DNA of 55,252 nt, taken from NCBI GenBank assembly GCA_014653365.1, contig JACWEQ010000006.1, positions 1-55,252 of the forward strand, given 5' to 3'. The stretch comes from Pelagibacterales bacterium SAG-MED49 (GTDB taxonomy: Bacteria; Pseudomonadota; Alphaproteobacteria; Pelagibacterales; Pelagibacteraceae). The first letter of the stretch is position 1. Each line of letters starts with the position of its first letter. The notes under the pieces are model-generated. The model did no database searches. It was not told where the DNA came from and was given only the letters and a program-made list of their open reading frames with translations. Of this stretch, positions 37,726 to 47,353 are shown in pieces. A program made the position numbers and the translations under genes.

Positions 37726-38592
37726 ATGAACCAAATAAACCTATTTATAGAACTAACAAGGTTGAAAAGGCCTATTGGTTTTATGCTTTTATTTTGGCCT
37801 TGTCTTTGGGGATTAACATTAGTTTATGATTTTCAATCAAACTTATTCAATTATTTTTTTTATTCTGCTCTTTTCTTATCAGGATCTGTTTTAATGCGAT
37901 CTGCAGGATGTGTTGTGAATGATATTGCTGATAAAAATTTTGATAAAAAAGTTGAGCGAACTAAAAAAAGACCAATTGCTTCTGGAAAAGTTTCAGTAAA
38001 ACTTGCTTCTGTATACGCTTTAATTTTATGTGGAATTGCTTTTTTAGTACTAATAAATTTTAACAAACTTACAATATTGATGGCTTTAATTTCAATGCCA
38101 CTAGCCTTTACGTATCCATTGATGAAGAGAATTACCTATTGGCCTCAATTATTTCTTGGAATTACCTTTAACTATGGTTTAGTGCTTGCTTGGATCTCAA
38201 TAGCTAATGAAATTTCAATTATTCCAATCATTTTCTATTTAGGAGCCATATTTTGGACACTAGGCTACGACACAATTTATGGATTTCAAGATATTAAAGA
38301 TGATGAAATAATAGGTGTAAAGTCAACTTCAATAAAATTTAAAAATGATCCAAAAAAATTTCTATTTATTTCATATTGTATATTCATCATATCACTACTT
38401 TTGATTGGAGTATTAATGAGTTTTAAATCCTTTTACTTTATATTTATGATTTTGCCTATTTTACATTTATTAGTATTTCAAATAAAAAAATTGAATACTA
38501 ATTTACCTTATGATTGCCTAAATAGATTTAAAAGTAATAATTTTTTAGGACTAATCATTTTTATAAACATTTTAATTGGTAAATTAATTTAA
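37726..38592 (+). CDS. ubiA: 4-hydroxybenzoate polyprenyltransferase
   Basis: UbiA attaches the polyprenyl tail to 4-hydroxybenzoate in ubiquinone synthesis. The 288-residue protein has eight or nine hydrophobic helices, and both Asp-rich motifs are present: GCVVNDIADKNFDKKVERTKKRPIASG and YDTIYGFQDIKDDEIIGVKSTS. RLKRPIGFMLLFWPCLWGL near the start is the usual lead-in. It supplies the quinone for the bc1 complex encoded here. Downstream lie the lipid A genes with a five-base gap. Confidence 0.96.
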   Translation: MNQINLFIELTRLKRPIGFMLLFWPCLWGLTLVYDFQSNLFNYFFYSALFLSGSVLMRSAGCVVNDIADKNFDKKVERTKKRPIASGKVSVKLASVYALILCGIAFLVLINFNKLTILMALISMPLAFTYPLMKRITYWPQLFLGITFNYGLVLAWISIANEISIIPIIFYLGAIFWTLGYDTIYGFQDIKDDEIIGVKSTSIKFKNDPKKFLFISYCIFIISLLLIGVLMSFKSFYFIFMILPILHLLVFQIKKLNTNLPYDCLNRFKSNNFLGLIIFINILIGKLI

Positions 38593-38597
38593 ATAAG

Positions 38598-40340
38598 ATG
38601 TCTAAAATTGAAATATTAAAAAGACTATTCAAAAGCTATACTAGTAAATTTATTGGTAAAATTCTTCTTGCTGGATTATTTTCAATAATTGTTGCAGCAA
38701 GCACTTCAGCTACAGCTTGGCTTCTTGATCCTGCAATAGAAAAAATATTTCTTAATAAAGATCAAACTTTAATAATACTAATTCCAATAGCGATAATAAT
38801 TGCTTTTAGCGCAAAAGGTCTTTCTCTCTATTTTGCTAAACTGTTAATGATAAATGTTTCTGAAGAAGTTAGAAAAATGTTACAGACAGATATGCTAAAA
38901 TCTTTTATCAAAGCTGATACAGAGGTTATTGAAAATAAGCATTCAGGTAAATATATTTCAAATTTAAATTATGATGTTAGTCATGTCACTATATTATTAT
39001 CTGATGCTCTTTTAGTCCTTTTTAAAGATAGTCTTACGTTGATAGGTTTATTAATCGTTATGTTTTCTCAAAACTGGAAGTTATCGTTAATTGCACTTAT
39101 TATGATTCCGTTTGCTACTATAACATCAAAAACTCTATCTAAAAGAATGAGTAAAGTCACAACTGAGGCTCAAGAAAAATCTGGAGATTTAAATAAATAC
39201 CTTATTGATTTATTTAAAAATCACAAAATAATTAAAATATTTCAAAGAGAAAATTTTGAGGAAATCAGGTCAGAAAAGTTTGTTAATGATCTTAAAGAAA
39301 AATCTGCAAAGATTGGTGCTGTATTCATTAGATCTACACCAGTTATGGAAATATTGACAGGTATAATGATTGCAACATTAATATTTTACTCCGGCAAATT
39401 AATAATTAGTGGTGAACTAGGAATTAATAATTTTTTCTCATTTTTAGCTGCTATGATGCTAGCTTATCAGCCAGTAAAAAGTCTTGCGAAAGTAAATGTT
39501 GGGATTGGTCAAGGTTTGGCAGGAGCTACAAGGGTGCTTCCAATTATAGACTCAAAAAATGAAATAAATTTAAATGAGCATGCTGAAAAGCTAAAAATTT
39601 TAAATGGTGATATTATTTTTGATAATTTAAGTTTTTCTTATAAATCTAATAAAGAAAATAGAGTTTTACAAAATATATCTACAAGATTTATTGGGGGGGA
39701 AATGACTGCATTGGTAGGTCACAGTGGATCTGGAAAATCAACATTATTAAACATGATCCCTAGAATTTACATACCAACGAGTGGAAATATTTATGTGGAC
39801 AATCAAGATATATCAAAAATAAATTTAGTATCTCTTAGAAATGAAATTTCTATTGTAGATCAGAACACGACATTGTTTGATGATACTGTTTTTAATAATA
39901 TTCTATATGCAAGACCAGATGCAAATAAAGAGGACATCTTTAAAGCAGCAAAACTTTCAGTAAGTGATGAATTTATAAACAATTTAGAAAATGGCTATGA
40001 AACAATGATTGGTGAAAATGGAGTAAAATTATCTGGTGGAGAAAAACAAAGATTATCAATAGCTAGAGCTTTTTTAAAAGATAGCAAAATAATATTATTA
40101 GATGAAGCTACTTCGTCACTAGATTCTGAAACGGAAGATAAAATACAAAAAGCGCTAGACAAACTTACTGTTGATAAAACAACGATAGTAATTGCACATA
40201 GGCTTTCGACAATACTTAACTCTGATAATATTTATGTTGTTGATAATGGAAAAATTATTGACTCAGGAAAGCATGATGACCTTTTGAATAATTCAAAAAT
40301 TTATAGAAATTTTTATCAAAGACAAATAAAACAAAATTAA
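38598..40340 (+). CDS. msbA: Lipid A export ABC transporter MsbA
   Basis: MsbA flips lipid A-core across the inner membrane. The 580-residue half-transporter has a six-helix membrane domain (about 15-310) and a nucleotide-binding domain with Walker A GHSGSGKS (374-381), signature LSGGEKQR (478-485) and Walker B IILLDEATSSLD (498-509). Generic ABC exporters look alike, but the placement directly before kdtA, lpxK and lpxL makes the lipid A role likely. The stop overlaps the kdtA ATG. Confidence 0.9.
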   Translation: MSKIEILKRLFKSYTSKFIGKILLAGLFSIIVAASTSATAWLLDPAIEKIFLNKDQTLIILIPIAIIIAFSAKGLSLYFAKLLMINVSEEVRKMLQTDMLKSFIKADTEVIENKHSGKYISNLNYDVSHVTILLSDALLVLFKDSLTLIGLLIVMFSQNWKLSLIALIMIPFATITSKTLSKRMSKVTTEAQEKSGDLNKYLIDLFKNHKIIKIFQRENFEEIRSEKFVNDLKEKSAKIGAVFIRSTPVMEILTGIMIATLIFYSGKLIISGELGINNFFSFLAAMMLAYQPVKSLAKVNVGIGQGLAGATRVLPIIDSKNEINLNEHAEKLKILNGDIIFDNLSFSYKSNKENRVLQNISTRFIGGEMTALVGHSGSGKSTLLNMIPRIYIPTSGNIYVDNQDISKINLVSLRNEISIVDQNTTLFDDTVFNNILYARPDANKEDIFKAAKLSVSDEFINNLENGYETMIGENGVKLSGGEKQRLSIARAFLKDSKIILLDEATSSLDSETEDKIQKALDKLTVDKTTIVIAHRLSTILNSDNIYVVDNGKIIDSGKHDDLLNNSKIYRNFYQRQIKQN

Positions 40341-41578
40341 TGTATTTTTTTTACGCCATACTGACTAATTTGGCTGTTATATTCTTTCCCCTTATTTTTA
40401 TTTATAGAATATTAAAAGGAAAAGAAGATCCGATAAGATTTAAAGAGAAAATTTGTATATATTCTAAAAAAAAAACTAAAAATAAAATTTGGATACACGC
40501 TGCAAGTATTGGTGAGCTAATGAGTGTAATTCCAATAATTAAAAGATTAGAAAAAAATAAAAAAATTAAAAGTATTATTGTAACTACAACAACAACTAGT
40601 TCTGCAAAGGTATTTTCAAAATTAAGATTTAAAAAAACTTTTCATATTTATTTTCCATTAGACAATAATTTTTTAACAAAAAGATTTATTAATTATTGGC
40701 AACCAGAAACTGCAATTTTTGTAGATTCTGAAATATGGCCAAATATGTATAAAAATTTAAATCTAAAAAAAATTCCTATTATAATTTTAAATGCAAGAAT
40801 GGTTAAAAAAACTCTTGAAAGGTGGCAAATTTTTCCTAGTTTTGCTAAGGAAGTCTTTAGTAAAATTACTATGGCTCTACCTTCCAATCTAGAAACATTA
40901 AAATATCTGAAACAATTAAATGTTAAGAATATTAAAATTGCTGGTAATCTAAAATATTATGGAGAAAAAAATATAGAAGGTATTAATAGCGACCATTTAA
41001 AAGATAAATTTAAAAATCAAAAGATTTGGTGTGCAGCAAGCACGCATAAAAATGAGGAAATTTTTTTAGGCAAACTACATAAAAATCTTAAAAAAAATAA
41101 TAAACAACTTATTACCATTATTATACCAAGACATACACATAGAGTGCCTCAAATAATTAATGACATGAATAAACTTGGTTTGAAAACTACAACTCACTCC
41201 TCAAATCTTAAGATTAAAAATGATACTGATATATATTTGGTAGATAGTTATGGGGTTTCATCAAAATTTTATAATCTCACCAATATAACTTTTGTAGGCG
41301 GTTCTCTGATTTCTCATGGAGGACAGAACCCTTTAGAGCCAGCCAGATTCGGTAATTTTATAATTAATGGCCCAAATGTTAGTAATTTTAAAGAGATATA
41401 CTCCTTTTTGATTAAGCACAAAATGTCATTAACTACCTCAAGTAGTTTAAAGATTGAAAAGATTATTTTAAAAAAGTTGAGCCATAAAAAAAATAAACAA
41501 AATATTAAAAAAATAATTAAAATTGGTGAGCAAGTTCTGGACAAAAATCTGCTTTATATTAACAAGTATATAATATGA
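40340..41578 (+). CDS. kdtA: 3-deoxy-D-manno-octulosonic acid (Kdo) transferase
   Basis: KdtA (WaaA) adds Kdo to lipid A precursor. The 412-residue GT-B enzyme has an N-terminal membrane anchor (about 3-24), the catalytic region IWIHAASIGELMSVIPII, FVDSEIWPNMYKNL, IILNARMVKKTLERW, CAASTHKNEEIF, and the nucleotide-binding GGSLISHGGQNPLEPARFG. All family blocks are present. It overlaps lpxK by four bases. Confidence 0.96.
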   Translation: MYFFYAILTNLAVIFFPLIFIYRILKGKEDPIRFKEKICIYSKKKTKNKIWIHAASIGELMSVIPIIKRLEKNKKIKSIIVTTTTTSSAKVFSKLRFKKTFHIYFPLDNNFLTKRFINYWQPETAIFVDSEIWPNMYKNLNLKKIPIIILNARMVKKTLERWQIFPSFAKEVFSKITMALPSNLETLKYLKQLNVKNIKIAGNLKYYGEKNIEGINSDHLKDKFKNQKIWCAASTHKNEEIFLGKLHKNLKKNNKQLITIIIPRHTHRVPQIINDMNKLGLKTTTHSSNLKIKNDTDIYLVDSYGVSSKFYNLTNITFVGGSLISHGGQNPLEPARFGNFIINGPNVSNFKEIYSFLIKHKMSLTTSSSLKIEKIILKKLSHKKNKQNIKKIIKIGEQVLDKNLLYINKYII

Positions 41579-42498
41579 AGTTTGTAAAACCTTTATTTTG
41601 GAAGTCTAAAAACATAATCTCTATAATTCTTTACCCACTCTCATTAATTGTTTTAATAATTAATGAATTGAAAGAATTAAATTTAAAGAAAAAATTTTTT
41701 ATCAAAACAATATGTGTAGGTAACACATACTTAGGTGGTACGGGAAAAACATCCTTGGCAATTGAAATTCAAAGTTTAGTAAAAAAAAAATTCAAAACTG
41801 TATTCATAAAAAAGAATTATACTAATCAATTAGATGAAATAAATTTATTAAAAACAAAAGGAGCGTTGATTAGCAAGGATAGTAGAGAAGAAGCTTTATA
41901 TTTAGCATCAAAAAAAAAATATGAATTAGCAATTCTTGATGATGGATTACAACAAAAAAATATTGATTATGACTTAAAAATTATTTGTTTTAATACAGAA
42001 GATGAGTTGGGAAATAATTATTTATTACCAGCGGGCCCATTAAGAGAACATATAAGTAAGATAAATAACTATGATATTGCCTTCATTAATGGGGAAAAAA
42101 AAAATAATAAACTTTATTTAAAACTAAAGTCTATTAACAAAAAACTTCAAATTTTTAAAGGCAAATATAAACCAATAAATTTAGAAAAATTTAATTTAAA
42201 AAAGAAATATCTTATGTTTTGTGGGATTGGTAACCCTCATGAATTTGAAAAAACCCTTGTTAAGAATAAATTTTTAATTAAAGAAAAAATAATTTTTCCT
42301 GACCATTATAAAATACCTAATGAAATACTTAATAATTTGAAACTAAAAGCAAAAAATGAGAATCTTTCTTTAATCACTACTGAAAAAGATTTTTTTCGTT
42401 TAAGTAAATCACAAAGAAAAAATATTAAATTTTTAAAAATTAGTTTAGAAATTAAAGATATTAAAAAATTTAAAAAACTTTTAATATCAAAATTATGA
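41575..42498 (+). CDS. lpxK: Tetraacyldisaccharide 4'-kinase
   Basis: LpxK phosphorylates the 4' position of the lipid A disaccharide. The 307-residue protein has an N-terminal membrane helix, the P-loop VGNTYLGGTGKTSLAIEI, ILDDGLQQKNIDYDLKIICF, and LLPAGPLREHISKI. The later segment FPDHYKIPNEI and LITTEKDFFRL complete the family pattern. It overlaps both neighbours by four bases. Confidence 0.96.
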   Translation: MKFVKPLFWKSKNIISIILYPLSLIVLIINELKELNLKKKFFIKTICVGNTYLGGTGKTSLAIEIQSLVKKKFKTVFIKKNYTNQLDEINLLKTKGALISKDSREEALYLASKKKYELAILDDGLQQKNIDYDLKIICFNTEDELGNNYLLPAGPLREHISKINNYDIAFINGEKKNNKLYLKLKSINKKLQIFKGKYKPINLEKFNLKKKYLMFCGIGNPHEFEKTLVKNKFLIKEKIIFPDHYKIPNEILNNLKLKAKNENLSLITTEKDFFRLSKSQRKNIKFLKISLEIKDIKKFKKLLISKL

Positions 42499-43355
42499 AA
42501 AAAATAATTTACTTTATAGAATTTATTTTAATCAAAATTTTATTTTTTATTTTCAAATTAATTGGTTATAAATTTTCATCAAATTTGGGTTTTTTAATTG
42601 GTATAATTTTTGGTCCTTTATTTAAATCTAAAAAACAAATTATTAAAAATTTAGAAAAAGCAAATATTCAAAAAAAACAAAATATTAAAAAAATAGCATC
42701 TAATGTTTTGGGAAATTATGGAAGAATTTTTGCGGAATATGTCCATCTAGAAGATTTTAGAAATGACAAGCTTAAAAAATATATATCCATTGAAGGTCTA
42801 GAACACCTAAATCATTTAAAAAAATCCCAAAAAAAAGCTATTTTCATTTCAGGTCATTTTAACAATTTTGAACTTATGGCTATGCAAATTGAAAAAGTGG
42901 GAATTGAATTGGCTGCTATTTATAGACCACTCAACAATGTTTTTTTAAACAAAACAATGGAAAATATTAGAACTGAAAATATTTGTAAAAACCAGATTAA
43001 AAAAGGTAGAGCTGGTAGTCGAGAAATAATTAAAAATGTAAAAAATGGAAAATCAATTGCAATAATGATTGATCAAAGAGTTAGGGAGGGTGAGAAAGTA
43101 AATCTTTTTAATCATCTTGCGACCACTACGACTATTCCTGCCCAACTTATTAAAAAATACAATTGTGAGTTAGTCCCTGTGTATATTGAGAGATTTAAAA
43201 ATAATTACTTTAAAATGTTTGTTTCTAAACCAATTAAAATAAATAACAAAAAAACAATTATTGAAATAACTAAATTTCTTAACGATTTATTGGAAAGAAT
43301 GATTTTGAGAAACGTAGATCAGTGGATTTGGACTCACAATAGATGGAAAGATTAA
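42495..43355 (+). CDS. lpxL: Lipid A late acyltransferase, LpxL/HtrB family
   Basis: This enzyme adds a secondary acyl chain to lipid A. The 286-residue protein has an N-terminal membrane segment and the catalytic motif as His121-x4-Glu126 (GHFNNFE). It continues with the family blocks YRPLNN, GRAGSREIIKNVKNGKSIAIMIDQR and TTIPAQLIKKYNCELVPVYIERF. Whether it acts as LpxL or LpxM cannot be decided. It closes the msbA-kdtA-lpxK-lpxL set. Confidence 0.9.
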   Translation: MKKIIYFIEFILIKILFFIFKLIGYKFSSNLGFLIGIIFGPLFKSKKQIIKNLEKANIQKKQNIKKIASNVLGNYGRIFAEYVHLEDFRNDKLKKYISIEGLEHLNHLKKSQKKAIFISGHFNNFELMAMQIEKVGIELAAIYRPLNNVFLNKTMENIRTENICKNQIKKGRAGSREIIKNVKNGKSIAIMIDQRVREGEKVNLFNHLATTTTIPAQLIKKYNCELVPVYIERFKNNYFKMFVSKPIKINNKKTIIEITKFLNDLLERMILRNVDQWIWTHNRWKD

Positions 43356-43359
43356 ATAT

Positions 43360-43548
43360 TTATTTTTTTTCACTTTCAATTGCTGCTTCCACATAAGAAT
43401 AGTAAGCTTCTTGTTTTTCTACGTTCCAGTAATTCAAATTTTCTAAGGGGATTTTTTTTTTTGATATTGAACAAATTACATGATCTCCATTTTCAATAAT
43501 TTCAAAATTATTTGGTAGAAATTTTAATTTAGCTAATTTATTTATCAT
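43360..43548 (-). CDS. DUF2093 family protein
   Basis: The 62-residue protein matches the small alphaproteobacterial DUF2093 family: AKLKFLPNNFEIIENGDHVICSISKKKIPLENLNYWNVEKQEAY. Function is unknown; the compact pattern ending WNVEKQEAY is diagnostic. It is convergent with lpxL (4-base gap) and divergent from purD with 23 bases between their starts. Confidence 0.85.
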   Translation of the reverse strand: MINKLAKLKFLPNNFEIIENGDHVICSISKKKIPLENLNYWNVEKQEAYYSYVEAAIESEKK

Positions 43549-43571
43549 CTATAAGATATATAAATATTATT

Positions 43572-44834
43572 ATGAAAATTGCAATTTTAGGTAGTGGAGG
43601 CAGAGAACATGCTATAGCAGCAACAATTTCTAAATCTTCAAAAATAGAGAATATTTACTGCATTCCAGGGAATGCAGGAACTTTGGAAATTGCTACAAAT
43701 ATAGATCTAGATATTAATAACTTTGAAACTCTTCATAACTTTATAGATGAAAATAAAATTGACTTAGTTGTAATAGGACCAGAGCAACCATTGGTAAATG
43801 GTATAGTTGATTACTTAGAAAAATTTAATATTAAAGTTTTTGGCCCTAATAAAATTGCCTCTCAACTTGAGGGATCAAAAATTTTTACAAAAAAACTTTG
43901 TGAAAAATATAATATACCAACAGCAAAATTTGCAGTACTTGAAAATAAATTAGATGCAAAAAAATTTTTAGAAAACTCGAGATATCCTAATGTAATTAAA
44001 GCAGATAATTTAGCATCAGGCAAAGGTGTATATATTTGTAATAATGAAAATGAGTCTAATGTTGCAATTGAGGAAATATTCAATGGAAAATTTGGAGTAG
44101 CTAAAAATATCTTAATTGAAGAATTTCTTGAAGGTGAAGAAATGAGTTATTTTATAGTTAGTGATGGAAAAACTATAAAAAATTTTGAAACCGCACAAGA
44201 CCACAAAAGAGTACTTGAAGGGGATAAAGGAAAAAATACTGGAGGTATGGGGGCATATTCTCCTTCAAGATTAATTACAAAAGAGTTAGAAGAAAAAATT
44301 TTAAATAAAATTATTCATCCAACACTATTGGGCTTGTCTAAAATGAGCACAAAGTATAAGGGGTTTTTATATGCAGGCCTCATGATTGTTAAAGATGAGC
44401 CATATTTAATTGAGTACAATGTACGTATGGGAGATCCGGAGTGTCAAACAATTCTTCCTAAGCTTCAATCGGATTTAGTGGATATTTTTTTAGCTTGTTG
44501 TGATGATTCACTTGATAAAATTGATCTAAATTGGTCAGACAAAAAAAGTTTATGTGTTGTGATGTGCTCTGAAGGTTATCCTGATGAGTTTAAAAAGAAT
44601 GTAGAAATAGAAAACTTAGCCAATCTTAAATTGAAGGATGATGAATACATATTTCATGCCGGTACATTAGAAAAAGATAAAAAATTTTATGCAGTTGGAG
44701 GCAGAGTTTTAAATTTTGTAGTAACTTCTGATAATTTTAGTGAAGCAAAAAAAAAAATATTATTAAATTTAGATAAATTGAATTGGCAAGGTGGGTTTTA
44801 TAGAAAAGATATCGGCTATAAAGTAATAGACTAA
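43572..44834 (+). CDS. purD: Phosphoribosylamine-glycine ligase
   Basis: PurD makes glycinamide ribonucleotide, the second step of purine synthesis. The 420-residue ATP-grasp protein starts MKIAILGSGGREHAIA and has VIGPEQPLVNGIVDYL, NVIKADNLASGKGVYIC, the signature DHKRVLEGDKGKNTGGMGAYSP, and YNVRMGDPECQTILP. Length and domain order are standard. Its stop shares one base with the rsmD start. Confidence 0.98.
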   Translation: MKIAILGSGGREHAIAATISKSSKIENIYCIPGNAGTLEIATNIDLDINNFETLHNFIDENKIDLVVIGPEQPLVNGIVDYLEKFNIKVFGPNKIASQLEGSKIFTKKLCEKYNIPTAKFAVLENKLDAKKFLENSRYPNVIKADNLASGKGVYICNNENESNVAIEEIFNGKFGVAKNILIEEFLEGEEMSYFIVSDGKTIKNFETAQDHKRVLEGDKGKNTGGMGAYSPSRLITKELEEKILNKIIHPTLLGLSKMSTKYKGFLYAGLMIVKDEPYLIEYNVRMGDPECQTILPKLQSDLVDIFLACCDDSLDKIDLNWSDKKSLCVVMCSEGYPDEFKKNVEIENLANLKLKDDEYIFHAGTLEKDKKFYAVGGRVLNFVVTSDNFSEAKKKILLNLDKLNWQGGFYRKDIGYKVID

Positions 44835-45400
44835 TGAGAATTATTTCAGGATCTTTCAAAGGAAAAAAAATTTTAGAACCAAAAGATATTAAAACAAGAC
44901 CTCTTAAAGATTTAACAAAAGAATCAATATTCAATATTATTAAACATTCAAATAAATTAAAAATAAATTTATTAAATTCAAATGTTTTAGATTTATTCTC
45001 TGGTGTGGGCTCTTTTGGTATTGAGTGTTTATCCAGAGATACAAAAAAAGTAGTTTTTGTTGAAAATTATAGCGGTGTTTTACCAATCTTAAAAAAAAAT
45101 TTAAAAAATTTAAACTCAATTGAAAATTATCTAATTATTGAAAAAGATATATATAATAGTGATATATTTTTAAAACTAGAGGATAAATTTGATATTATTT
45201 TTTTAGACCCTCCTTACAAAGATAGGAATTTAGATAAAATATTAATTGATATTAACAAACAAAAAATCCTTAAGAAAAATGGAATAATTATAGTTCATAG
45301 ACATAAAAATGAACAAGATATCCTACCAAAAAACTTTGAAATTATTGATAAAAAAAAATATGGTATTTCAAAAATTATATTTCTAACAAATTTAAATTAA
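44834..45400 (+). CDS. rsmD: 16S rRNA (guanine-966-N2)-methyltransferase
   Basis: RsmD methylates G966 in 16S rRNA. The 188-residue protein begins MRIISGSFKGKKI and RPLKDLTKESIFNII, has the SAM motif VLDLFSGVGSFGIECLSR, and the catalytic FLDPPYKDR. The pattern is that of the RsmD group within N6/N2 methylases. It overlaps the convergent pgi gene by nine bases. Confidence 0.95.
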   Translation: MRIISGSFKGKKILEPKDIKTRPLKDLTKESIFNIIKHSNKLKINLLNSNVLDLFSGVGSFGIECLSRDTKKVVFVENYSGVLPILKKNLKNLNSIENYLIIEKDIYNSDIFLKLEDKFDIIFLDPPYKDRNLDKILIDINKQKILKKNGIIIVHRHKNEQDILPKNFEIIDKKKYGISKIIFLTNLN

Positions 45401-46546
45401 TAATTTTTTAGTTTCTTGTTTTATTAATTCTACAGCTGGTTGATCATATGGGTTTAAATTTAATGACTTTCCAATCAAAATTGTTTCTAAAATAAAAAAA
45501 CAAAACAATTCCCCTAAAGTTTTCTCATTTCTTTTTATAATTTCAAAACTTCGAAAGGGTATATTCTTTTTATTAAAAACATTCTCTGTAGCTTTTTTTT
45601 GGGCAAAAATTATGTCCTGTAGATTTTTGTTTTTTAAATAATCCTTAGTTGAGAGTATCTGGCTATTATTTAATTTTTCAGATTTATGTTCATTTACATA
45701 AAAAAAGGTAAAAAAATTTTTCTTAAAGCCATCCAAATAAAGTTGCATCACACTATGATTATCTTTCGGCATACTGGAGATAATAGGCAATAAACCCTTA
45801 TTTTGCTTACCTAAGCTTTCTGCAATTAATTGCTGATACCATTTAAATAAATTTTCTGATTTTTCATCATAATTAATTATTATTGAGTTAAATTTTTTAT
45901 TTTTAATAAAATAAAGTGTTGAGCTAACATTTAAAATTAAAGCGTTAAAAAAACTTTTATTTTTAATTAAACTGTTAAGTTGCTTAAAATTATTTACATT
46001 TAGCCCCATTAACTCGGCGGGCAACATGCCAACTTCTGATAAAACTGAATATCTTCCACCAATATAATCATTGTGATGGATAATGTCCGCTTTTAATCTT
46101 TTGGCTAGAATATGCAGGTAATTTTTTTTATCTTCAGTAATGAAGATATTTTTATCTTTTTTTTTAATCAAAAGATTTGCATTTACAATTGTTTCGATTG
46201 TATTGCCTGATTTTGAAATCACTAAATTAGTATAATTTTTATTTTTTTTTGAGTAGTTTTTTTTTAAATTATCAACAAAAGAAAATTTTTTTTTTATTTT
46301 AAAATTTAAAAAATCATAAATTGCTTGAGCTCCTAGTGAGGATCCTCCCATTCCTATCACTCGATACTCTAAAGAGTTTTTAAATTTTTTTAAGGTTTTA
46401 TGATTAAAATTATTTTTATAATCTTTAGTTAATGATTTTATAATTTCATTTTTTTCTTTAACTAATGCTAAAAGTTTTTTTTTAACTAGTGGGGATTTTT
46501 TTTTTATTAATTTAAAATTTTTAAAAGAAATTCTTTGTGTAAGCAT
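45392..46546 (-). CDS. pgi: Glucose-6-phosphate isomerase, compact form
   Basis: Pgi interconverts glucose-6-phosphate and fructose-6-phosphate. At 384 residues it is far shorter than the common 550-residue enzyme, but the active-site parts are present: GMGGSSLGAQ (65-74), VISKSGNTIET, GGRYSVLS, QQLIAESLGKQNKG with the catalytic Glu, DNHSVMQLYLDG with His, and NPYDQPAVELIKQETKK with the C-terminal Lys. The end is not truncated. It is last in the HAD-ribF-ileS-lspA operon and shares one base with the bamF-like gene. Confidence 0.92.
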   Translation of the reverse strand: MLTQRISFKNFKLIKKKSPLVKKKLLALVKEKNEIIKSLTKDYKNNFNHKTLKKFKNSLEYRVIGMGGSSLGAQAIYDFLNFKIKKKFSFVDNLKKNYSKKNKNYTNLVISKSGNTIETIVNANLLIKKKDKNIFITEDKKNYLHILAKRLKADIIHHNDYIGGRYSVLSEVGMLPAELMGLNVNNFKQLNSLIKNKSFFNALILNVSSTLYFIKNKKFNSIIINYDEKSENLFKWYQQLIAESLGKQNKGLLPIISSMPKDNHSVMQLYLDGFKKNFFTFFYVNEHKSEKLNNSQILSTKDYLKNKNLQDIIFAQKKATENVFNKKNIPFRSFEIIKRNEKTLGELFCFFILETILIGKSLNLNPYDQPAVELIKQETKKLLI

Positions 46547-46863
46547 TAATTTTTCTTAATTTTATCCAATAGCAATTCCTCAAATTTTTTATTAACATCT
46601 TCATTATTGCCAGATTTAGTGTCTTGATTTTTTTGAGTTATTAAAGTTTTAAATTCATTTTCATTTATATCTGTCTGCTCTATTTTTTCTTTTGGAATTG
46701 GTAAATCGTTATAATCTGGTGGCATTACAAGTGGTGATTTTTTTTCTACTAAAAATTCATCTGTATTGTTCTTCTTTTCATTTACAAACGCACTTTTCAT
46801 TGTGCTGCAAGAAGTTAATAATAGAATAAGATTTAGAAGAATAAATTTTTTAAATATGTTCAT
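46546..46863 (-). CDS. BamF-like lipoprotein (DUF3035 family)
   Basis: The 105-residue protein has a lipoprotein signal with the lipobox LLTSC (Cys19) and the family motif [22 protein letters not shown]. That DEF-x-V/L-pattern with PPD is shared by DUF3035 proteins, described in Caulobacter as the BamF subunit of the outer-membrane beta-barrel assembly machine. The lspA gene that matures lipoproteins lies directly upstream, overlapping by 14 bases. The tail after residue 60 is low-complexity and variable. Confidence 0.75.
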   Translation of the reverse strand: MNIFKKFILLNLILLLTSCSTMKSAFVNEKKNNTDEFLVEKKSPLVMPPDYNDLPIPKEKIEQTDINENEFKTLITQKNQDTKSGNNEDVNKKFEELLLDKIKKN

Positions 46864-47353
46864 TTTTTTTTTGATTATTTAAAATTGACTCAAATATTAT
46901 CATAATAATCACACCTATAGTAATGAATATATCGGCTACATTAAAGACAAACCAGTGAAACTCTCCTATATGAAAATCAATAAAATCTGGAACAGCTTTA
47001 TAAAAAATACGATCAAATAAATTTCCTAAAGCACCTCCAAATATCATCATTAGCCCATATTTTTTAATTCCATAACTATTAATGATCATTTTTAAAATAA
47101 CTATTACTATTATTGAAATAATTAAAGTTAACAAATTATATAAGTTATTTTGATTAAATGAAAAAAGACCAAATGCAATCCCTTCATTCCAAATAAGATG
47201 TATGTTCAAAAATTTTGATGAATATAAATCTTCATATAAATTTTTGCCATTAACGCTAACTACATAAATTTTTGTAATCCTATCAATTATAAAAATTGAA
47301 AATATAATAAATGAATCAATATAAAATTTTTTTGTTAAATTTTTAATTATCAT
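46850..47353 (-). CDS. lspA: Lipoprotein signal peptidase
   Basis: LspA removes signal peptides from lipoproteins. The 167-residue protein has four membrane helices and the two catalytic Asp in [11 protein letters not shown] and [12 protein letters not shown]. The [11 protein letters not shown] loop is also typical. It overlaps ileS by four bases, an ileS-lspA pairing common in many bacteria. Confidence 0.97.
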   Translation of the reverse strand: MIIKNLTKKFYIDSFIIFSIFIIDRITKIYVVSVNGKNLYEDLYSSKFLNIHLIWNEGIAFGLFSFNQNNLYNLLTLIISIIVIVILKMIINSYGIKKYGLMMIFGGALGNLFDRIFYKAVPDFIDFHIGEFHWFVFNVADIFITIGVIIMIIFESILNNQKKNEHI

